64,000 bases of DNA from Cohnella cholangitidis. Lineage in GTDB: Bacteria > Bacillota > Bacilli > Paenibacillales > Paenibacillaceae. The translations under genes and the position numbers were made by a program. The stretch covers positions 3,087,501 to 3,151,500 of the forward strand of contig NZ_CP041969.1 of the NCBI RefSeq assembly GCF_014107495.1, given 5' to 3'. The notes beneath the pieces are model-generated. The model saw nothing but the letters and a program-made list of their open reading frames with translations, had not been told where the DNA came from and ran no database searches. This document shows, piece after piece, positions 12,401-22,704 of the stretch (position 1 is its first letter; every line of letters starts with the position of its first letter).

Positions 12401-13540
12401 TTGTTCAAGAGTAAATTAGGATATGCTATCCTAGCCGTCATGCTTACTTTTGTATTAGTGCTCAGCGGCTGTACGAAAGACAAATCACCTAAAGACGCGC
12501 TGCAATCGTCCATGTCGAAATCATCGGATATTAAATCTTACAATTTCAAAGGCAGCATGAAGTTCGAGGACTTCAATTTCCCGGATGACACGATGAGCGC
12601 TAGCGAAGCTGCCGCAATGGTCAACATGTTGAAGAGCGCCGAGCTTTCCTGGACCGGCGGCTACCGCGCCGATCCAATGCTGATGGAAATGAATCTGCAG
12701 TTGGCGCTGAAAGGCGATCTGGCGGTTACTTTCAACGTTCCTATGGTCATCACGGAGAAAAAAGTTTGGGTCAAAATCCCGAACATTCCGATGCTGCCTA
12801 TTCCTGAAGACGTTGTAGGAAAATTCGTCGAGCTTGACTTGGAAGAGCTTGCGAAACAAACCGGCGAACCAATGCCTAACATGGATATCGCTAAATCCCA
12901 GAAGTTCTATAACGAAGCTTCGGAAATCGTGTTCAAGCACATTGAAGAAGAGAAATATCTGTCTGACGTTAAAGTGAAAGACGCTGGATTGCCTGCCGAT
13001 GTGGAAGTGAAACAAGTCGTTCAATTCCACATGGATCAATCTCAAATCGAGCCGCTTATCAATACGATTATCGAGAAAATCGCTCCTGAAATCATTGACT
13101 TGTTGTCCAAAAACCAAGAATACCGCGACATGCTTCAATTGAAACAGGAAGATCTGGATACGGCTAAGAAAGAACTGAGCGAAGTGAAAGCGGGAGATCT
13201 CTCCGAAGGCTTGGCAGAGATGAAGAAAGAACTGAAATCCCTCGATATTAAAGCGAACATCGGTATCGATAAGAAAGAATATCCGGTTTACACGGATGCA
13301 ACGATCAAAGCTTCTATCGAATCCGAGGAATTGACGGGCAGCCTGGGTATCAAAGTGGTTTCCCAGACTACGGGAATCAACGAAGAGCCGAAGTTCGAAG
13401 TCGGCGAGCCGAAAGGCGACGACGTTATCACCATGGAACAGCTTCAAGAGAAAATGGGCGGCCTGTTCGGCGACATGGGAGCGGACGGCCTGGAGGATAT
13501 GGATTTCGAAGCATTGGAAGAAACGGATTCCGGCCTATAA
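12401..13540 (+). CDS. Uncharacterised lipoprotein, 379 aa
   Basis: TTG start 10 nt after GGAAGGGG. The signal peptide ends in the lipobox LSGC at about residues 21-24, so the protein should be lipid-anchored outside the membrane. The mature part alternates short beta-like segments (SYNFKGSMKFEDF, GDLAVTFNVPM, KKVWVKIPNIPML), a pattern of LolA/LppX-like lipoproteins. A Lys/Glu-rich helical stretch at about 245-285 and an acidic tail follow. The family resemblance is by pattern only. It stands alone between a promoterless gap and its own terminator. Confidence 0.8.
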   Translation: MFKSKLGYAILAVMLTFVLVLSGCTKDKSPKDALQSSMSKSSDIKSYNFKGSMKFEDFNFPDDTMSASEAAAMVNMLKSAELSWTGGYRADPMLMEMNLQLALKGDLAVTFNVPMVITEKKVWVKIPNIPMLPIPEDVVGKFVELDLEELAKQTGEPMPNMDIAKSQKFYNEASEIVFKHIEEEKYLSDVKVKDAGLPADVEVKQVVQFHMDQSQIEPLINTIIEKIAPEIIDLLSKNQEYRDMLQLKQEDLDTAKKELSEVKAGDLSEGLAEMKKELKSLDIKANIGIDKKEYPVYTDATIKASIESEELTGSLGIKVVSQTTGINEEPKFEVGEPKGDDVITMEQLQEKMGGLFGDMGADGLEDMDFEALEETDSGL

Positions 13541-13555
13541 TAGATTAATCATTGA

Positions 13556-13582
13556 ACCCTCGTCTTCGGCGGGGGTTTTTTG
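13556..13582 (+). terminator. Terminator after the lipoprotein gene
   Basis: ACCCTCG pairs with CGGGGGT across a short loop, followed by a T run ending at 13581. Confidence 0.85.
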
Positions 13583-13686
13583 ATAGTTATTTTTTCCCTA
13601 AAGATTACCTAAATTGTATAACCATCCGAAGGGTTCGTGCGTATCTACTAGGAGTTTGATATCTGAAAGGACAGGTGGAGAAAAGA

Positions 13687-16125
13687 ATGAAGCTTAATCG
13701 ATTTAAGAAGCCGCTTGAGTTAGCGTTGGTTGCGGCTCTCGGACTGACGCTGTTGCTGCCGACAGTTCAAGCCGGGACAGTCGCGGCCGCGGGAACTTCG
13801 ACTCAGGTTATTCAGGACAAGTACATCGCTAAGCTACAAGAGTTAGGATTCGTGAACGGCACGACCGACGGTATGGATCAGCGGACAACTCCGATTACGC
13901 GGGGAGAAGCCGCGATTATTCTTCAGAAGGTACTCGAGCTTCCTACTCCGGATTCCGTAACGGGATTCAAGGATCTGAAGCCGGGTCTGCCGGAGACGAT
14001 CGCGGTTAACGCTTTGAAAGAAAAGGGCGTAGTCGGAGGCGCCGGCGGGAATTTCCTGCCGAACGCTCCGTTAACGCAAGAGCAAATGGCCTCGCTCATC
14101 GTTAGGGCGTTCCAGCTTCAGAACAATGACATCCAAGCTACATATTCGGATGCAGGCAAGATCGCGAAGTACCATCGCGCGGATGCGGAACGATTGAAGC
14201 AGCATTTTATCCTGGAAGGCAATCAATTCAATCCGAAAAATGCGGTTACCCACGCGGAGTTCGCTCAAGCCTTGTATCGGGCGCTTAATCTCGACGTGGC
14301 GGAGCAGGGAAACATTCCGTTGGAGGACTTCTTCCGTCTTCCGGAGCAATTCGGCTTCCAAGCGTCGCCGGACGGGAAGTACTTAGCGTTCCTTAAGCCG
14401 TGGAATAATCGGATTAATATTTACGTGCAGAAGGTCGGAGAGAAGGAAGCTACTCGGGTCACTAGCGCAACGGAAAGGGACATTTACTATTTCAGCTGGG
14501 CTAGCGATACAAAGCTGATCTACCCGCAAGATACGGGGGGCGACGAGAACTACCATCTCTATAGCGTAGACGTCGACGGTACCGACAACAAGGATCTGAC
14601 TCCGTATCCGAAGGTCACGGTTATGCTGATCGACGATCTGAAGGACCGTCCGGATGAGATTCTGATCGGCTTGAACAAGAGAGATCCGCGAATCTTCGAT
14701 GCCTACCGGCTGAATCTGAATAGCGGCGAACTAACGCTTGCCGCGGAGAATCCGGGGAATATCACGGGGTGGATGACGGACAATGACAGCAAAATCCGAA
14801 TCGCCATTTCAAGCGATGGAATCGTATCGAGCTTGCTCTATCGGGAAACGGAGGATCAGCCTTTCAAGCCTTTGTTGACGACCAAGCTGGATGAGTCGTT
14901 CTCTCCGCTGATGTTCACGGAAGATAACAAACAGTTGTACGCGTTATCGAATATCGGCCGCGATACGTCCGCGCTCGTGCGTTATGATCTGGCTTCGAAT
15001 AAGATCGTCGAGACGATCTACGAGCGTACGGATTCCGACGTGCTCGGATTCATCCCGAACAAGAAGAACAAAACGATCGCTGCCGCGATCTATGAAACCG
15101 ATAAGCAAGGGCTATATTTCTTCGACAAGGAGCTTGAACAGGAATACCGGAAGCTGGAGGGCAAGCTTCCGGGCATGCAGATCAGCGTGCTAGGCGGGAG
15201 TCTGCTGGAGGATCAGTCGATGATCTTCGCAGGCAGCGACCGAAGCTACGGAACGTACTATAATTACGATCGCAAGAGCGGCGAGTTGAAGGTGCTGGCT
15301 AAGATCGCTCCATGGCTGGATGAAGAGAGGATGGCGGAGAAGAAGCCCATCTCCTATCAGAGTCGGGACGGATTAACGATTCACGGGTATTTGACGTTGC
15401 CTAAAGGCGTTGACCCGACGAATCTTCCGGTCATTATCAACCCTCACGGCGGGCCGTGGTCCCGGGATTCGTGGGGATTCAGCCCGGAGGTGCAATTCTT
15501 GGCAAGCCGCGGATATGCGGTACTCCAAGTTAACTTCCGCGGTTCTACGGGCTATGGCAAGAAGTTCTTGGAGGCCGGCAACAAAGAGTGGGGCAAGGCG
15601 ATGCAAAACGACTTGTCCGACGGCGTGCAATGGCTGATTAAAGAAGGCATAGCCGATCCGAAGCGCGTAGGGATCTACGGCGGTTCTTACGGCGGTTACG
15701 CAACGTTGGCCGGTCTAGCCTTTACGCCGGAGCTATATGCGGCAGGGGTGGATTATGTGGGCGTATCGAACCTGCTTACGTTCATGGAGACGATTCCTCC
15801 TTACTGGGAATCGGAGCGAGCGATGTTCTACGCGCGAGTAGGGGATCCCGTAAAGGATAAAGAGATGCTCATGGCTAGCTCGCCCATCTTCCATGTAGAT
15901 CAAATCCGAGCTCCTCTGTTCGTCGTGCAGGGGGCTAATGATCCGCGCGTTAACCAGGCGGAATCGGATCAGATCGTCAAGGCGCTGCAAGCTCGCGGCG
16001 TCGAAGTGCCGTACATGCTCAAGGCGAACGAAGGACACGGATTCGCCAACGTGGAGAATCAGCTTGATTTCTACCGGGCGATGGAGAAATTCCTTAATCG
16101 CCATTTGAAGCAGCAGCAAGAATAG
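13687..16125 (+). CDS. SLH-anchored S9 family (prolyl oligopeptidase-like) peptidase
   Basis: 812 residues, secreted and predicted to be held on the cell wall. The signal peptide covers about residues 1-36. Three S-layer homology units follow at about 40-205 (ITRGEAAIIL, LTQEQMASLI, VTHAEFAQAL), the part that binds pyruvylated wall polymer. A beta-propeller spans about 220-550 (repeats such as SPDGKYLAFLKPW). The C-terminal alpha/beta hydrolase carries the S9 triad: Ser667 in GGSYGGY, Asp752 in GANDPRVN, His784 in EGHGF, and the oxyanion-side motif INPHGGPW. It is likely an acylaminoacyl- or dipeptidyl-peptidase-like enzyme acting on extracellular peptides. ATG 13687 follows GGTGGAG with 6-nt spacing. 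GTG at 13675 is an alternative. Confidence 0.92.
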   Translation: MKLNRFKKPLELALVAALGLTLLLPTVQAGTVAAAGTSTQVIQDKYIAKLQELGFVNGTTDGMDQRTTPITRGEAAIILQKVLELPTPDSVTGFKDLKPGLPETIAVNALKEKGVVGGAGGNFLPNAPLTQEQMASLIVRAFQLQNNDIQATYSDAGKIAKYHRADAERLKQHFILEGNQFNPKNAVTHAEFAQALYRALNLDVAEQGNIPLEDFFRLPEQFGFQASPDGKYLAFLKPWNNRINIYVQKVGEKEATRVTSATERDIYYFSWASDTKLIYPQDTGGDENYHLYSVDVDGTDNKDLTPYPKVTVMLIDDLKDRPDEILIGLNKRDPRIFDAYRLNLNSGELTLAAENPGNITGWMTDNDSKIRIAISSDGIVSSLLYRETEDQPFKPLLTTKLDESFSPLMFTEDNKQLYALSNIGRDTSALVRYDLASNKIVETIYERTDSDVLGFIPNKKNKTIAAAIYETDKQGLYFFDKELEQEYRKLEGKLPGMQISVLGGSLLEDQSMIFAGSDRSYGTYYNYDRKSGELKVLAKIAPWLDEERMAEKKPISYQSRDGLTIHGYLTLPKGVDPTNLPVIINPHGGPWSRDSWGFSPEVQFLASRGYAVLQVNFRGSTGYGKKFLEAGNKEWGKAMQNDLSDGVQWLIKEGIADPKRVGIYGGSYGGYATLAGLAFTPELYAAGVDYVGVSNLLTFMETIPPYWESERAMFYARVGDPVKDKEMLMASSPIFHVDQIRAPLFVVQGANDPRVNQAESDQIVKALQARGVEVPYMLKANEGHGFANVENQLDFYRAMEKFLNRHLKQQQE

Positions 16126-16165
16126 AAGTCGGCAGGAACGAGTAGCAGAACGGCTGTGGCTGTAT

Positions 16166-16210
16166 GCCGGCCAAGTTTCCTTTCAAGGGGAGCTTGGCTG
16201 GCTTTTTGTT
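16166..16210 (+). terminator. Terminator after the S9 peptidase
   Basis: GCCGGCCAAG (16166-16175) pairs with CTTGGCTGGC (16193-16202), one G-U, then TTTTT. Confidence 0.9.
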
Positions 16211-16292
16211 GTGACGTCGGCAATCAATTTCGACAAATCAGCAGGGGGATCCCCCTTTAATGTCGAATAGGTGTGGTCGGGAGGAAGAGGAA

Positions 16293-16499
16293 ATGTTATA
16301 CATTATAGTCGGAATTGTACTGTTGATCTTCGTAATCGGGGCGTTTAAGTCGGACAACGCGGGGTGCGGATGCCTCATCCTGCTGCTGATTCTGCTATTC
16401 ATCCTCTGGAGGACGGGGCAGCTGGCCAATGCTTGGAATCTGGTCAGAGTGGCGTTCTACTACTTCAAGGACTGGGTTTCCGATACCGTGTTCGGTTAA
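16293..16499 (+). CDS. Small membrane protein, 68 aa
   Basis: Two close hydrophobic segments (about residues 2-18 and 27-42) joined by a short loop with GCGC, then an amphipathic, aromatic tail (VAFYYFKDWVSDTVFG). ATG 16293 directly follows the strong site GGGAGGAAGAGG. A longer reading from 16260 would include that site and is less likely. The function is unknown. Its terminator overlaps its stop codon. Confidence 0.7.
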   Translation: MLYIIVGIVLLIFVIGAFKSDNAGCGCLILLLILLFILWRTGQLANAWNLVRVAFYYFKDWVSDTVFG

Positions 16500-16519
16500 C
16501 GCCTTCGGGCGTTTTTTTT
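16498..16519 (+). terminator. Terminator with UUCG loop
   Basis: AACGCC (16498-16503) pairs with GGCGTT (16508-16513) around TTCG, then a run of T. It starts inside the stop codon of the small membrane protein. Confidence 0.9.
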
Positions 16520-16609
16520 ATGTTCAGAAGTTGTACATGTTCTGGTGCCATAATGATGAACGGTGTCGAACCATGTTTTTTACTTATATCAAAAGACGGT
16601 GATCGATTA

Positions 16610-19600
16610 ATGAAAAAACAGTTCAGAAGATGGGCTATTGCGGCATTGTCTATGCTCATAGTTCTATCCGGCTTTCCTTTTGCCTCTCCGCAGAAAGCGG
16701 CTGCGGCAAGCGTGGCTACAGATCCGGACAAGAGTTACGTCTCGTTCAAGTACGATACGTTCGATCCTAACCATTCTTTGAAGGATCTGCTTCAGTACAC
16801 GAGCAACGTAAATTCAGTACCGCTAGGTTGGATTACGGATACGATCGACAACAAGCCTAAACTGCGGTTGGCTGGAGAAGTAGGAACTTCGGGGGGCTCC
16901 GCCTTCAACAAGCGGAGGGTCTCTCTTGCCGAGGATCGCTCTTTCAGCACCTACTTCAGCCTGCAGATGAGAAACCAAGTGCCGGCCGGCGGTTGTTGCG
17001 GCAAGCGGGCCGACGGAATCGTATTCGTCGTGCAGACCGCTTCGAACGAAGCCGGATCAACCGGGGGAGGACTAGGGTATGATGGCGTTGGCAGAAGTAT
17101 CGGCGTAGAATACGATACGCACATGAACGGTTCCGGGGACAAGGAAGATCCCGTGGCAATCGGAGGCAATGCAGGCGGAAGCGAATCCAGTCATGTCGCA
17201 TTCGATTTGAATGGATCGGTTACCCACCTCGCTCCCAATTCGCAAGCCAACAAGGATAGACGAAATATCGTCTTGGCGAATTTCATGAAGAGCGACATGG
17301 ATTTGGCTAACGGCGTATTCCATTCTTGGATCGACTACGACGGCATTACCGACACGCTTCGCGTATATATGATCAAAGAGGGTACAGGGGCGGCTCTCGG
17401 GAAATATCTCGTTCCCGCCATGTCTTCGGGAGCGAACGAGAAAGTACAGAGCAGTACGGTAACGATTGATGCTTTCCCTGCAGTTAACGCTGCAGGTAAG
17501 CTGCAAAGCACGAAGACGAGCGATTCGAGTACGTTTATCCTCGATCCGATTCTGGAAATTCCGAACGTGGACTTGTCTTCGGTCCTGACTCAGGACGAGG
17601 CTTTCGTCGGCTTTACGGCGTCGACCGGGGGAGCCTGGCAGAACCATGATATATGGAAGTGGTATTTCAACAATGACAGCGGTCTGATTTCTCCGGACAA
17701 CGGGGGCTCCAATATCGAGCAGGCTCCAACGAAAATCGAGATCCTGAACAAACAGAGCTTCACCTACGCAACCGATTATCAAGGGAACACTCATAACGGC
17801 ATTAAGGTGAACGAGGCCAAGGCTTCGGTAACCGCGCAGGTGTCTACGGAGAGCAATGACCCGGTCTCCGGTTATCCGGTGACGTTCTCCCTTTATCTGG
17901 TCAAAGGAATCGAGCAAGTTTCCATCGGACAAGGGCGTACGGTCGCAACGGAAGTAAGAAAAGACGACCCTGATATTCTGATGCAGAACAGCATCTATTC
18001 CAGGGTGAAGAAGACTTACCAGCATGGTAACGGCGAGACCCAAGAAATATGGGAAATTACCGTACCTACGGACGCGAATGGGCAAGCTTCGATCGATTTG
18101 TTCAATCTTGGGCTTCCGCACCTCACGAACGTGAAGGCTCGAATCGGCGGGGAACTGGATAACTATAACGCGCCTCATGGCGGCGGATGGTTCGACGAAG
18201 CTCCGGTGCTATTCGGCACGCAAGCTCCCGTCGTTACGCGCTCGGAGGTGAGCGACGACCGCCGCAAGGTAACGGCGGAGTTCGATATTCCGGTCAAATA
18301 CGATCCGGCTAATCCCGGAGGCTTCTGGTTGGAAATCCCGGGTCAGGATCCGCTGCCATTAGTCATCGATGATTACGTAAAAGCGGGTGGCGTGGATGAT
18401 CCGTTCCGGCTCCTCCTGAAGCTTGACCCGACCAAAGTTCCGCCGAATACGATCATCCCGCCGAACGTCGTTCCGATCTTGCATTACGACGGCGATCCGG
18501 ATGATCCGGACAGTACGCTAACGGGTTCTGTCACGGACCGTTCCGGCGAGGCGACGCTTAAGAATTTTCCGGTCGAGAACGGAGCTCCGGTGGAGGTCAT
18601 TAACCGATTCGCGCCGAAAAGCCAAGTTGTCGTGAACGACGAGAACAGGGATACGGTACGGGTGAAGTTCCCGAACCCGCTCGTCACGCCTGATCCCGAT
18701 GCTAAAGCGGCTTTCAAGGTTAAGATCGAGCATGGGGGAGTCGCCGAAATCGTAGACGTAAGCGCGCTGAGCTTAAACGGCAGTGATACGCTGGATCTGG
18801 CGATCGATCCAAGCGGACTGGATCCGGCATGGGGCGGTAAAATTCCGGCAGGCGCCGTCGTTTCGTTACTCTACGATGCTACACAATTGCCAAGCGGCGT
18901 AGATGGCATCCAACGCGTATCGACAGGCAGCGGCGACGAACTGGATAACTTCACTCATCCTGTCGTTAATCTGATCGAACCTACGCATGCTTACGTCGTT
19001 AACGACGAAACGCGGAACAAAGTCGTCGTGAAGCTGCCTATGGCCGTGAAAGAGCCCGCGGCGGATGCGGCGAACGCATTCACGGTCGTGTTGAACGGAA
19101 CGGCGGTAAACGTTAACGAGTTGATCTGGAACGCTCAACAACCGGATATGTTCGTGCTCGTGCTGAAAGCCGCGGATCTCCCGGACGGTAAGGTTCCGTT
19201 CGAGAACGGCGGCAATCCGGTTCTAACGTTGGCGTATAATCCGGGCCAAACTTCTTCCCCGTTGGTCGATCTATATGACGAGCAATTACGCTTGCTTGGA
19301 ACGACCGTAGCCACGGGCGATTATCCGATCACGAATCAAGTCGTGTTCGAGCCGATATCCGCGAAAGTACACGATGATATCCGCAATGAGGTAATCGTGA
19401 CGTTCCCGGGCTCGGTAAGCGTTCTTGGCGATCCGCAGTTGCAGATCGTCGTGAACGGCGATACGAGCAACCCGATTAACGTTACCGGCATCAGCGGCAG
19501 CGGTACGAATACGTTAAAGCTGACATTGGAGGATAAAGTCGGTTATAACGATACGATTCAGCTTATTTATGTGCCTGCGAACGGAGACAGCATCGTGGAT

Positions 19601-22450
19601 ACGGGCAATCCGATCGGCAGCGTGCTTCGCCCGCTCGGTCCGACGACAGGCCACGGTAATTTGGATTATCCCGTCGAGAATCAACTTGGTCCGAATCGGG
19701 CGGTTGTGATCGAGGATGGCAGCGGGCGCAATAAGGTAGAGCTATCGTTCCCAGCGTCTCTGCTCGATCCGCAGTCGGCTATTCCTAGCAACTTTAACGT
19801 TGTCATTACGCCTGATCTTGGGAACCCGGCGACAAGCGTTACGGCAGCGGTCTATCAGTTGGGCTGGGATGCGGTAACTCCGGGCAAGCTGATGCTGAAC
19901 TTGGATCCGGGAGTTCTGGCGGGACTCGGGTTCCCGAACGGCATTCCGCCGGAAGCCGACGTACGGCTTAATTACACGCCAACAATACCGGGTGCTGTGA
20001 GCGACGGGACCAAGGATCTTGGAAAACTGACCCTCTTCCCGGTAGAGAACGGCGATTACGAGAGGGCCAATCTCCAGTTGTCGGCAACCCCTGATGCGAT
20101 TGTAGGAGACGGTTTATCTTCATCCTTGCTCAAGGCAACGATTACTAAGCAGGATGGATCGCCCGTATCCAACACGAAAGTCGTATTCAGCATTCCGTCA
20201 GGCAAGCCGGGTTACTTCATCGATCCTGACACGAATTTACACGTAACAACGATTGAAGTGACAACGGATAATGCCGGTAAAGCCCAAATTCCGTATTATT
20301 CGGAGAAGATTATCGGAACCGATTCCGTAGACATCACGATTACGGCGAAAGTTCGGGATCACGTCCTGAAGCTGCAAGCCGAAGACGATGTTAAGGTCAC
20401 GTTCAGGCCGGCTACCGTAAGCGGAGTTGTCGTATTCGACGGAAATAAAATAACGGGAGCGACGGTCAAGATTACGGATCCGGATACGCTATGGACGGAG
20501 ACCGTAACGACGGGCGGCGACGGCAGCTATCTGTTCACGGTGCCGGAGGGCGGTAAACAGTATCGGATCGAAGTTACGATCCCGCCGCAGGCTGGCGGAT
20601 CTACTGTTCCCGTTACGTTCACGCAAACCGTTAACGTAGGCGCCGTAAGCGGAGCGGGCAGCCAGAATTTCCCGTCGACGCAAACCGTCAGCGGCCTGAT
20701 CGGCTTGCAATTGCCGGGAGGCGCGCCGACCAAGTGGTTCGGGAATAGCACGGTGAGCAACCTCGTCGTTAAGCTAAAAGATTCCTCCGGCCATTATTTG
20801 CCGAATCCTTCGGCCGGCAACGACGAGTTCCTGTTGCAGGGAACCGGAACGGGCGTATTCACGGCTAATAATGTTCTGCCTAACGAGAATTATCAGCTCG
20901 AAGTTTGGTACAAGATGGAAGTGTACGATAAGAATGGTCCGACAGGCGTGTTTAAAGAGATATTGATCAACGGCAAACCGGATCCGTCCGATGCGACGAA
21001 GGTCAAATATCCGGTGATCCGAATCACGGAGTCGGGAGAACTGAATATCGTTCAGGATTTGGTCGATCCGTACGGAACCGTCATGAACGGCTCGAACGGC
21101 AACGCTCCGATTCCGGGTTCCAAAGTCACGTTGTATTATTGGGATACGGGTTTGCCGGTATATTTGCCGCCGATAGCCGGATTCGCTCCCAACGACAACG
21201 CCAGCCCGACGCAATACACGGATGCATCAGGGAATTACGCCTATATGGTCTACCCGAATACGGATTATAAAATCGTAGTCGAGTCTAACGGCTTCCCTGT
21301 ATACACAAGCAACAAAATTTCCGTAGGAACGGCTATCGTAAGGCATGACGTTATCCTCTATGCCGCATCGAGCAGCGGAAGCGGGGGCGGCATCGCTCCA
21401 GGCACGCCTACGGCGCCTATCAAGGAGCAGCCGACTACGGGTAAACCGAATCTGGCGGTCAATCTGACAACGAGCAGCAACGTCGTCGAAGAGAAGAGCA
21501 TAGCCACGATCACCGTGGATTACCTCAACGACGGCACCGCTATTCTGGAATCCGGAGAAATCAAAGTGACGATTCCGGATGGCGCGGAAGTCGTAGACGC
21601 CGGCGGAGGCAAAGTATCCGGCAATACGATTACGTGGCAGGTCAAAGATCTCGCGATCGGCCAGAAGGGCTCCTATCCGGTCAAGCTGAAGTTCCCGGCG
21701 GCCGGCAGCGCGGAGAAAATCGTCGACGTCAAGGTCCAAGGCTATAACAAGGATGGCGAGCTGGCTAATCCAGATAGCGCGAAAGCTTCCATGAAGCTGA
21801 TGATGTTCTCCAACCGTTACGGGGTCGTCGAGCATATCCGTTATATTTTGGGCCATCCGGACGGCGAATTTAAAACGAAAAATACATTGTCCCGTGCCGA
21901 GCTCGCAGCGATTATCGCTCGATTGACCAATGGCGGACATACGACCGAGAAGGCTCAATACTCGGACGTTCCTTCCAAGCATTGGGCTAGCGGATATATT
22001 CGCATCGTAACCGACAACGGCATTTTCACGGGCTTCAATGACGGAACTTTCCGTCCGAACGCGCCGATTACGCGGGAAGAGCTTGCGGTCGTCATGGCCC
22101 GATTCCTTAAGCTGGACGGCTCGAACCCGATAAATGCCCATTTCGCCGATGTTAAAGGGCGTTGGTCGGCGGCCGCGATCGAAGCCTTGTACCGCAACGG
22201 CATGGTCAAAGGATATCAAGACGGCAGCTTTAAGCCGGGCAACTCGATTATTCGTTCCGAAGCCGTTACTTTAATTAACAAAATGCTGTTTAGAGGACCT
22301 CTCGTTAACGTCGAGCCGACCTTCCCTGACGTATCGAAGAGCCATTGGGCTTTCGGGCAAGTCGAAGAGGCTTCCCACTCCCATAAGGCGATCCGCAATC
22401 GGGATGGCAGCGAATCGTTCGTTAAGACCGTAGAGGATACCGTGAAGTAA
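16610..22450 (+). CDS. Giant lectin / Ig-like repeat / SLH surface protein
   Basis: 1946 residues, secreted, wall-anchored. Order: signal peptide (1-35); L-type lectin-like domain about 45-360 (DGIVFVVQTASNEA, GRSIGVEYDTHMN, FVGFTASTGGAWQNHDIW); five repeats of about 120 residues from about 540 to 1150, each opening with a V(N/H)DExRNxVxVxFP-like strand; a Big_1-like domain near 1156-1260; a carboxypeptidase-regulatory-like domain near 1266-1350; further beta-rich modules including a second regulatory-like unit near 1490-1585; a Gly/Pro linker; a CARDB/DUF11-like domain near 1614-1710; three SLH units at 1736-1930 with SRAE, TREE and IRSE motifs. It is likely a surface adhesin or polysaccharide-binding protein. 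The start is ATG 16610 with a modest GGTGAT site. An in-frame reading further upstream would run through the previous gene's terminator and is rejected. Confidence 0.9.
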   Translation: MKKQFRRWAIAALSMLIVLSGFPFASPQKAAAASVATDPDKSYVSFKYDTFDPNHSLKDLLQYTSNVNSVPLGWITDTIDNKPKLRLAGEVGTSGGSAFNKRRVSLAEDRSFSTYFSLQMRNQVPAGGCCGKRADGIVFVVQTASNEAGSTGGGLGYDGVGRSIGVEYDTHMNGSGDKEDPVAIGGNAGGSESSHVAFDLNGSVTHLAPNSQANKDRRNIVLANFMKSDMDLANGVFHSWIDYDGITDTLRVYMIKEGTGAALGKYLVPAMSSGANEKVQSSTVTIDAFPAVNAAGKLQSTKTSDSSTFILDPILEIPNVDLSSVLTQDEAFVGFTASTGGAWQNHDIWKWYFNNDSGLISPDNGGSNIEQAPTKIEILNKQSFTYATDYQGNTHNGIKVNEAKASVTAQVSTESNDPVSGYPVTFSLYLVKGIEQVSIGQGRTVATEVRKDDPDILMQNSIYSRVKKTYQHGNGETQEIWEITVPTDANGQASIDLFNLGLPHLTNVKARIGGELDNYNAPHGGGWFDEAPVLFGTQAPVVTRSEVSDDRRKVTAEFDIPVKYDPANPGGFWLEIPGQDPLPLVIDDYVKAGGVDDPFRLLLKLDPTKVPPNTIIPPNVVPILHYDGDPDDPDSTLTGSVTDRSGEATLKNFPVENGAPVEVINRFAPKSQVVVNDENRDTVRVKFPNPLVTPDPDAKAAFKVKIEHGGVAEIVDVSALSLNGSDTLDLAIDPSGLDPAWGGKIPAGAVVSLLYDATQLPSGVDGIQRVSTGSGDELDNFTHPVVNLIEPTHAYVVNDETRNKVVVKLPMAVKEPAADAANAFTVVLNGTAVNVNELIWNAQQPDMFVLVLKAADLPDGKVPFENGGNPVLTLAYNPGQTSSPLVDLYDEQLRLLGTTVATGDYPITNQVVFEPISAKVHDDIRNEVIVTFPGSVSVLGDPQLQIVVNGDTSNPINVTGISGSGTNTLKLTLEDKVGYNDTIQLIYVPANGDSIVDTGNPIGSVLRPLGPTTGHGNLDYPVENQLGPNRAVVIEDGSGRNKVELSFPASLLDPQSAIPSNFNVVITPDLGNPATSVTAAVYQLGWDAVTPGKLMLNLDPGVLAGLGFPNGIPPEADVRLNYTPTIPGAVSDGTKDLGKLTLFPVENGDYERANLQLSATPDAIVGDGLSSSLLKATITKQDGSPVSNTKVVFSIPSGKPGYFIDPDTNLHVTTIEVTTDNAGKAQIPYYSEKIIGTDSVDITITAKVRDHVLKLQAEDDVKVTFRPATVSGVVVFDGNKITGATVKITDPDTLWTETVTTGGDGSYLFTVPEGGKQYRIEVTIPPQAGGSTVPVTFTQTVNVGAVSGAGSQNFPSTQTVSGLIGLQLPGGAPTKWFGNSTVSNLVVKLKDSSGHYLPNPSAGNDEFLLQGTGTGVFTANNVLPNENYQLEVWYKMEVYDKNGPTGVFKEILINGKPDPSDATKVKYPVIRITESGELNIVQDLVDPYGTVMNGSNGNAPIPGSKVTLYYWDTGLPVYLPPIAGFAPNDNASPTQYTDASGNYAYMVYPNTDYKIVVESNGFPVYTSNKISVGTAIVRHDVILYAASSSGSGGGIAPGTPTAPIKEQPTTGKPNLAVNLTTSSNVVEEKSIATITVDYLNDGTAILESGEIKVTIPDGAEVVDAGGGKVSGNTITWQVKDLAIGQKGSYPVKLKFPAAGSAEKIVDVKVQGYNKDGELANPDSAKASMKLMMFSNRYGVVEHIRYILGHPDGEFKTKNTLSRAELAAIIARLTNGGHTTEKAQYSDVPSKHWASGYIRIVTDNGIFTGFNDGTFRPNAPITREELAVVMARFLKLDGSNPINAHFADVKGRWSAAAIEALYRNGMVKGYQDGSFKPGNSIIRSEAVTLINKMLFRGPLVNVEPTFPDVSKSHWAFGQVEEASHSHKAIRNRDGSESFVKTVEDTVK

Positions 22451-22489
22451 GCATTAGAGATAGAAGCTAGAACTTGGAATGGGCAGAGG

Positions 22490-22530
22490 CCCGGGAGACG
22501 AACGCTATCGCGCGTTCCCCCGGGTTTTTG
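22490..22530 (+). terminator. Terminator after the SLH surface protein
   Basis: CCCGGG (22490-22495) with CCCGGG (22519-22524), extended inwards by GACGAACGC/GCGTTC pairing, then TTTTT. Confidence 0.88.
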
Positions 22531-22704
22531 TTGTTCATGTTCCTTTTTCATAAAAGGGAAACTTTGGGTCGATGTCGAACTAAGTGGAATAGGCTCGAAA
22601 GGGAAACCGACCAGTGAAGGGAATACAGCGCATTATAGGCATATTTAACTCTGATCGATATGAGTCTTTCATGGACGATTACAGACTAAAGGCTGGAGGG
22701 TATT

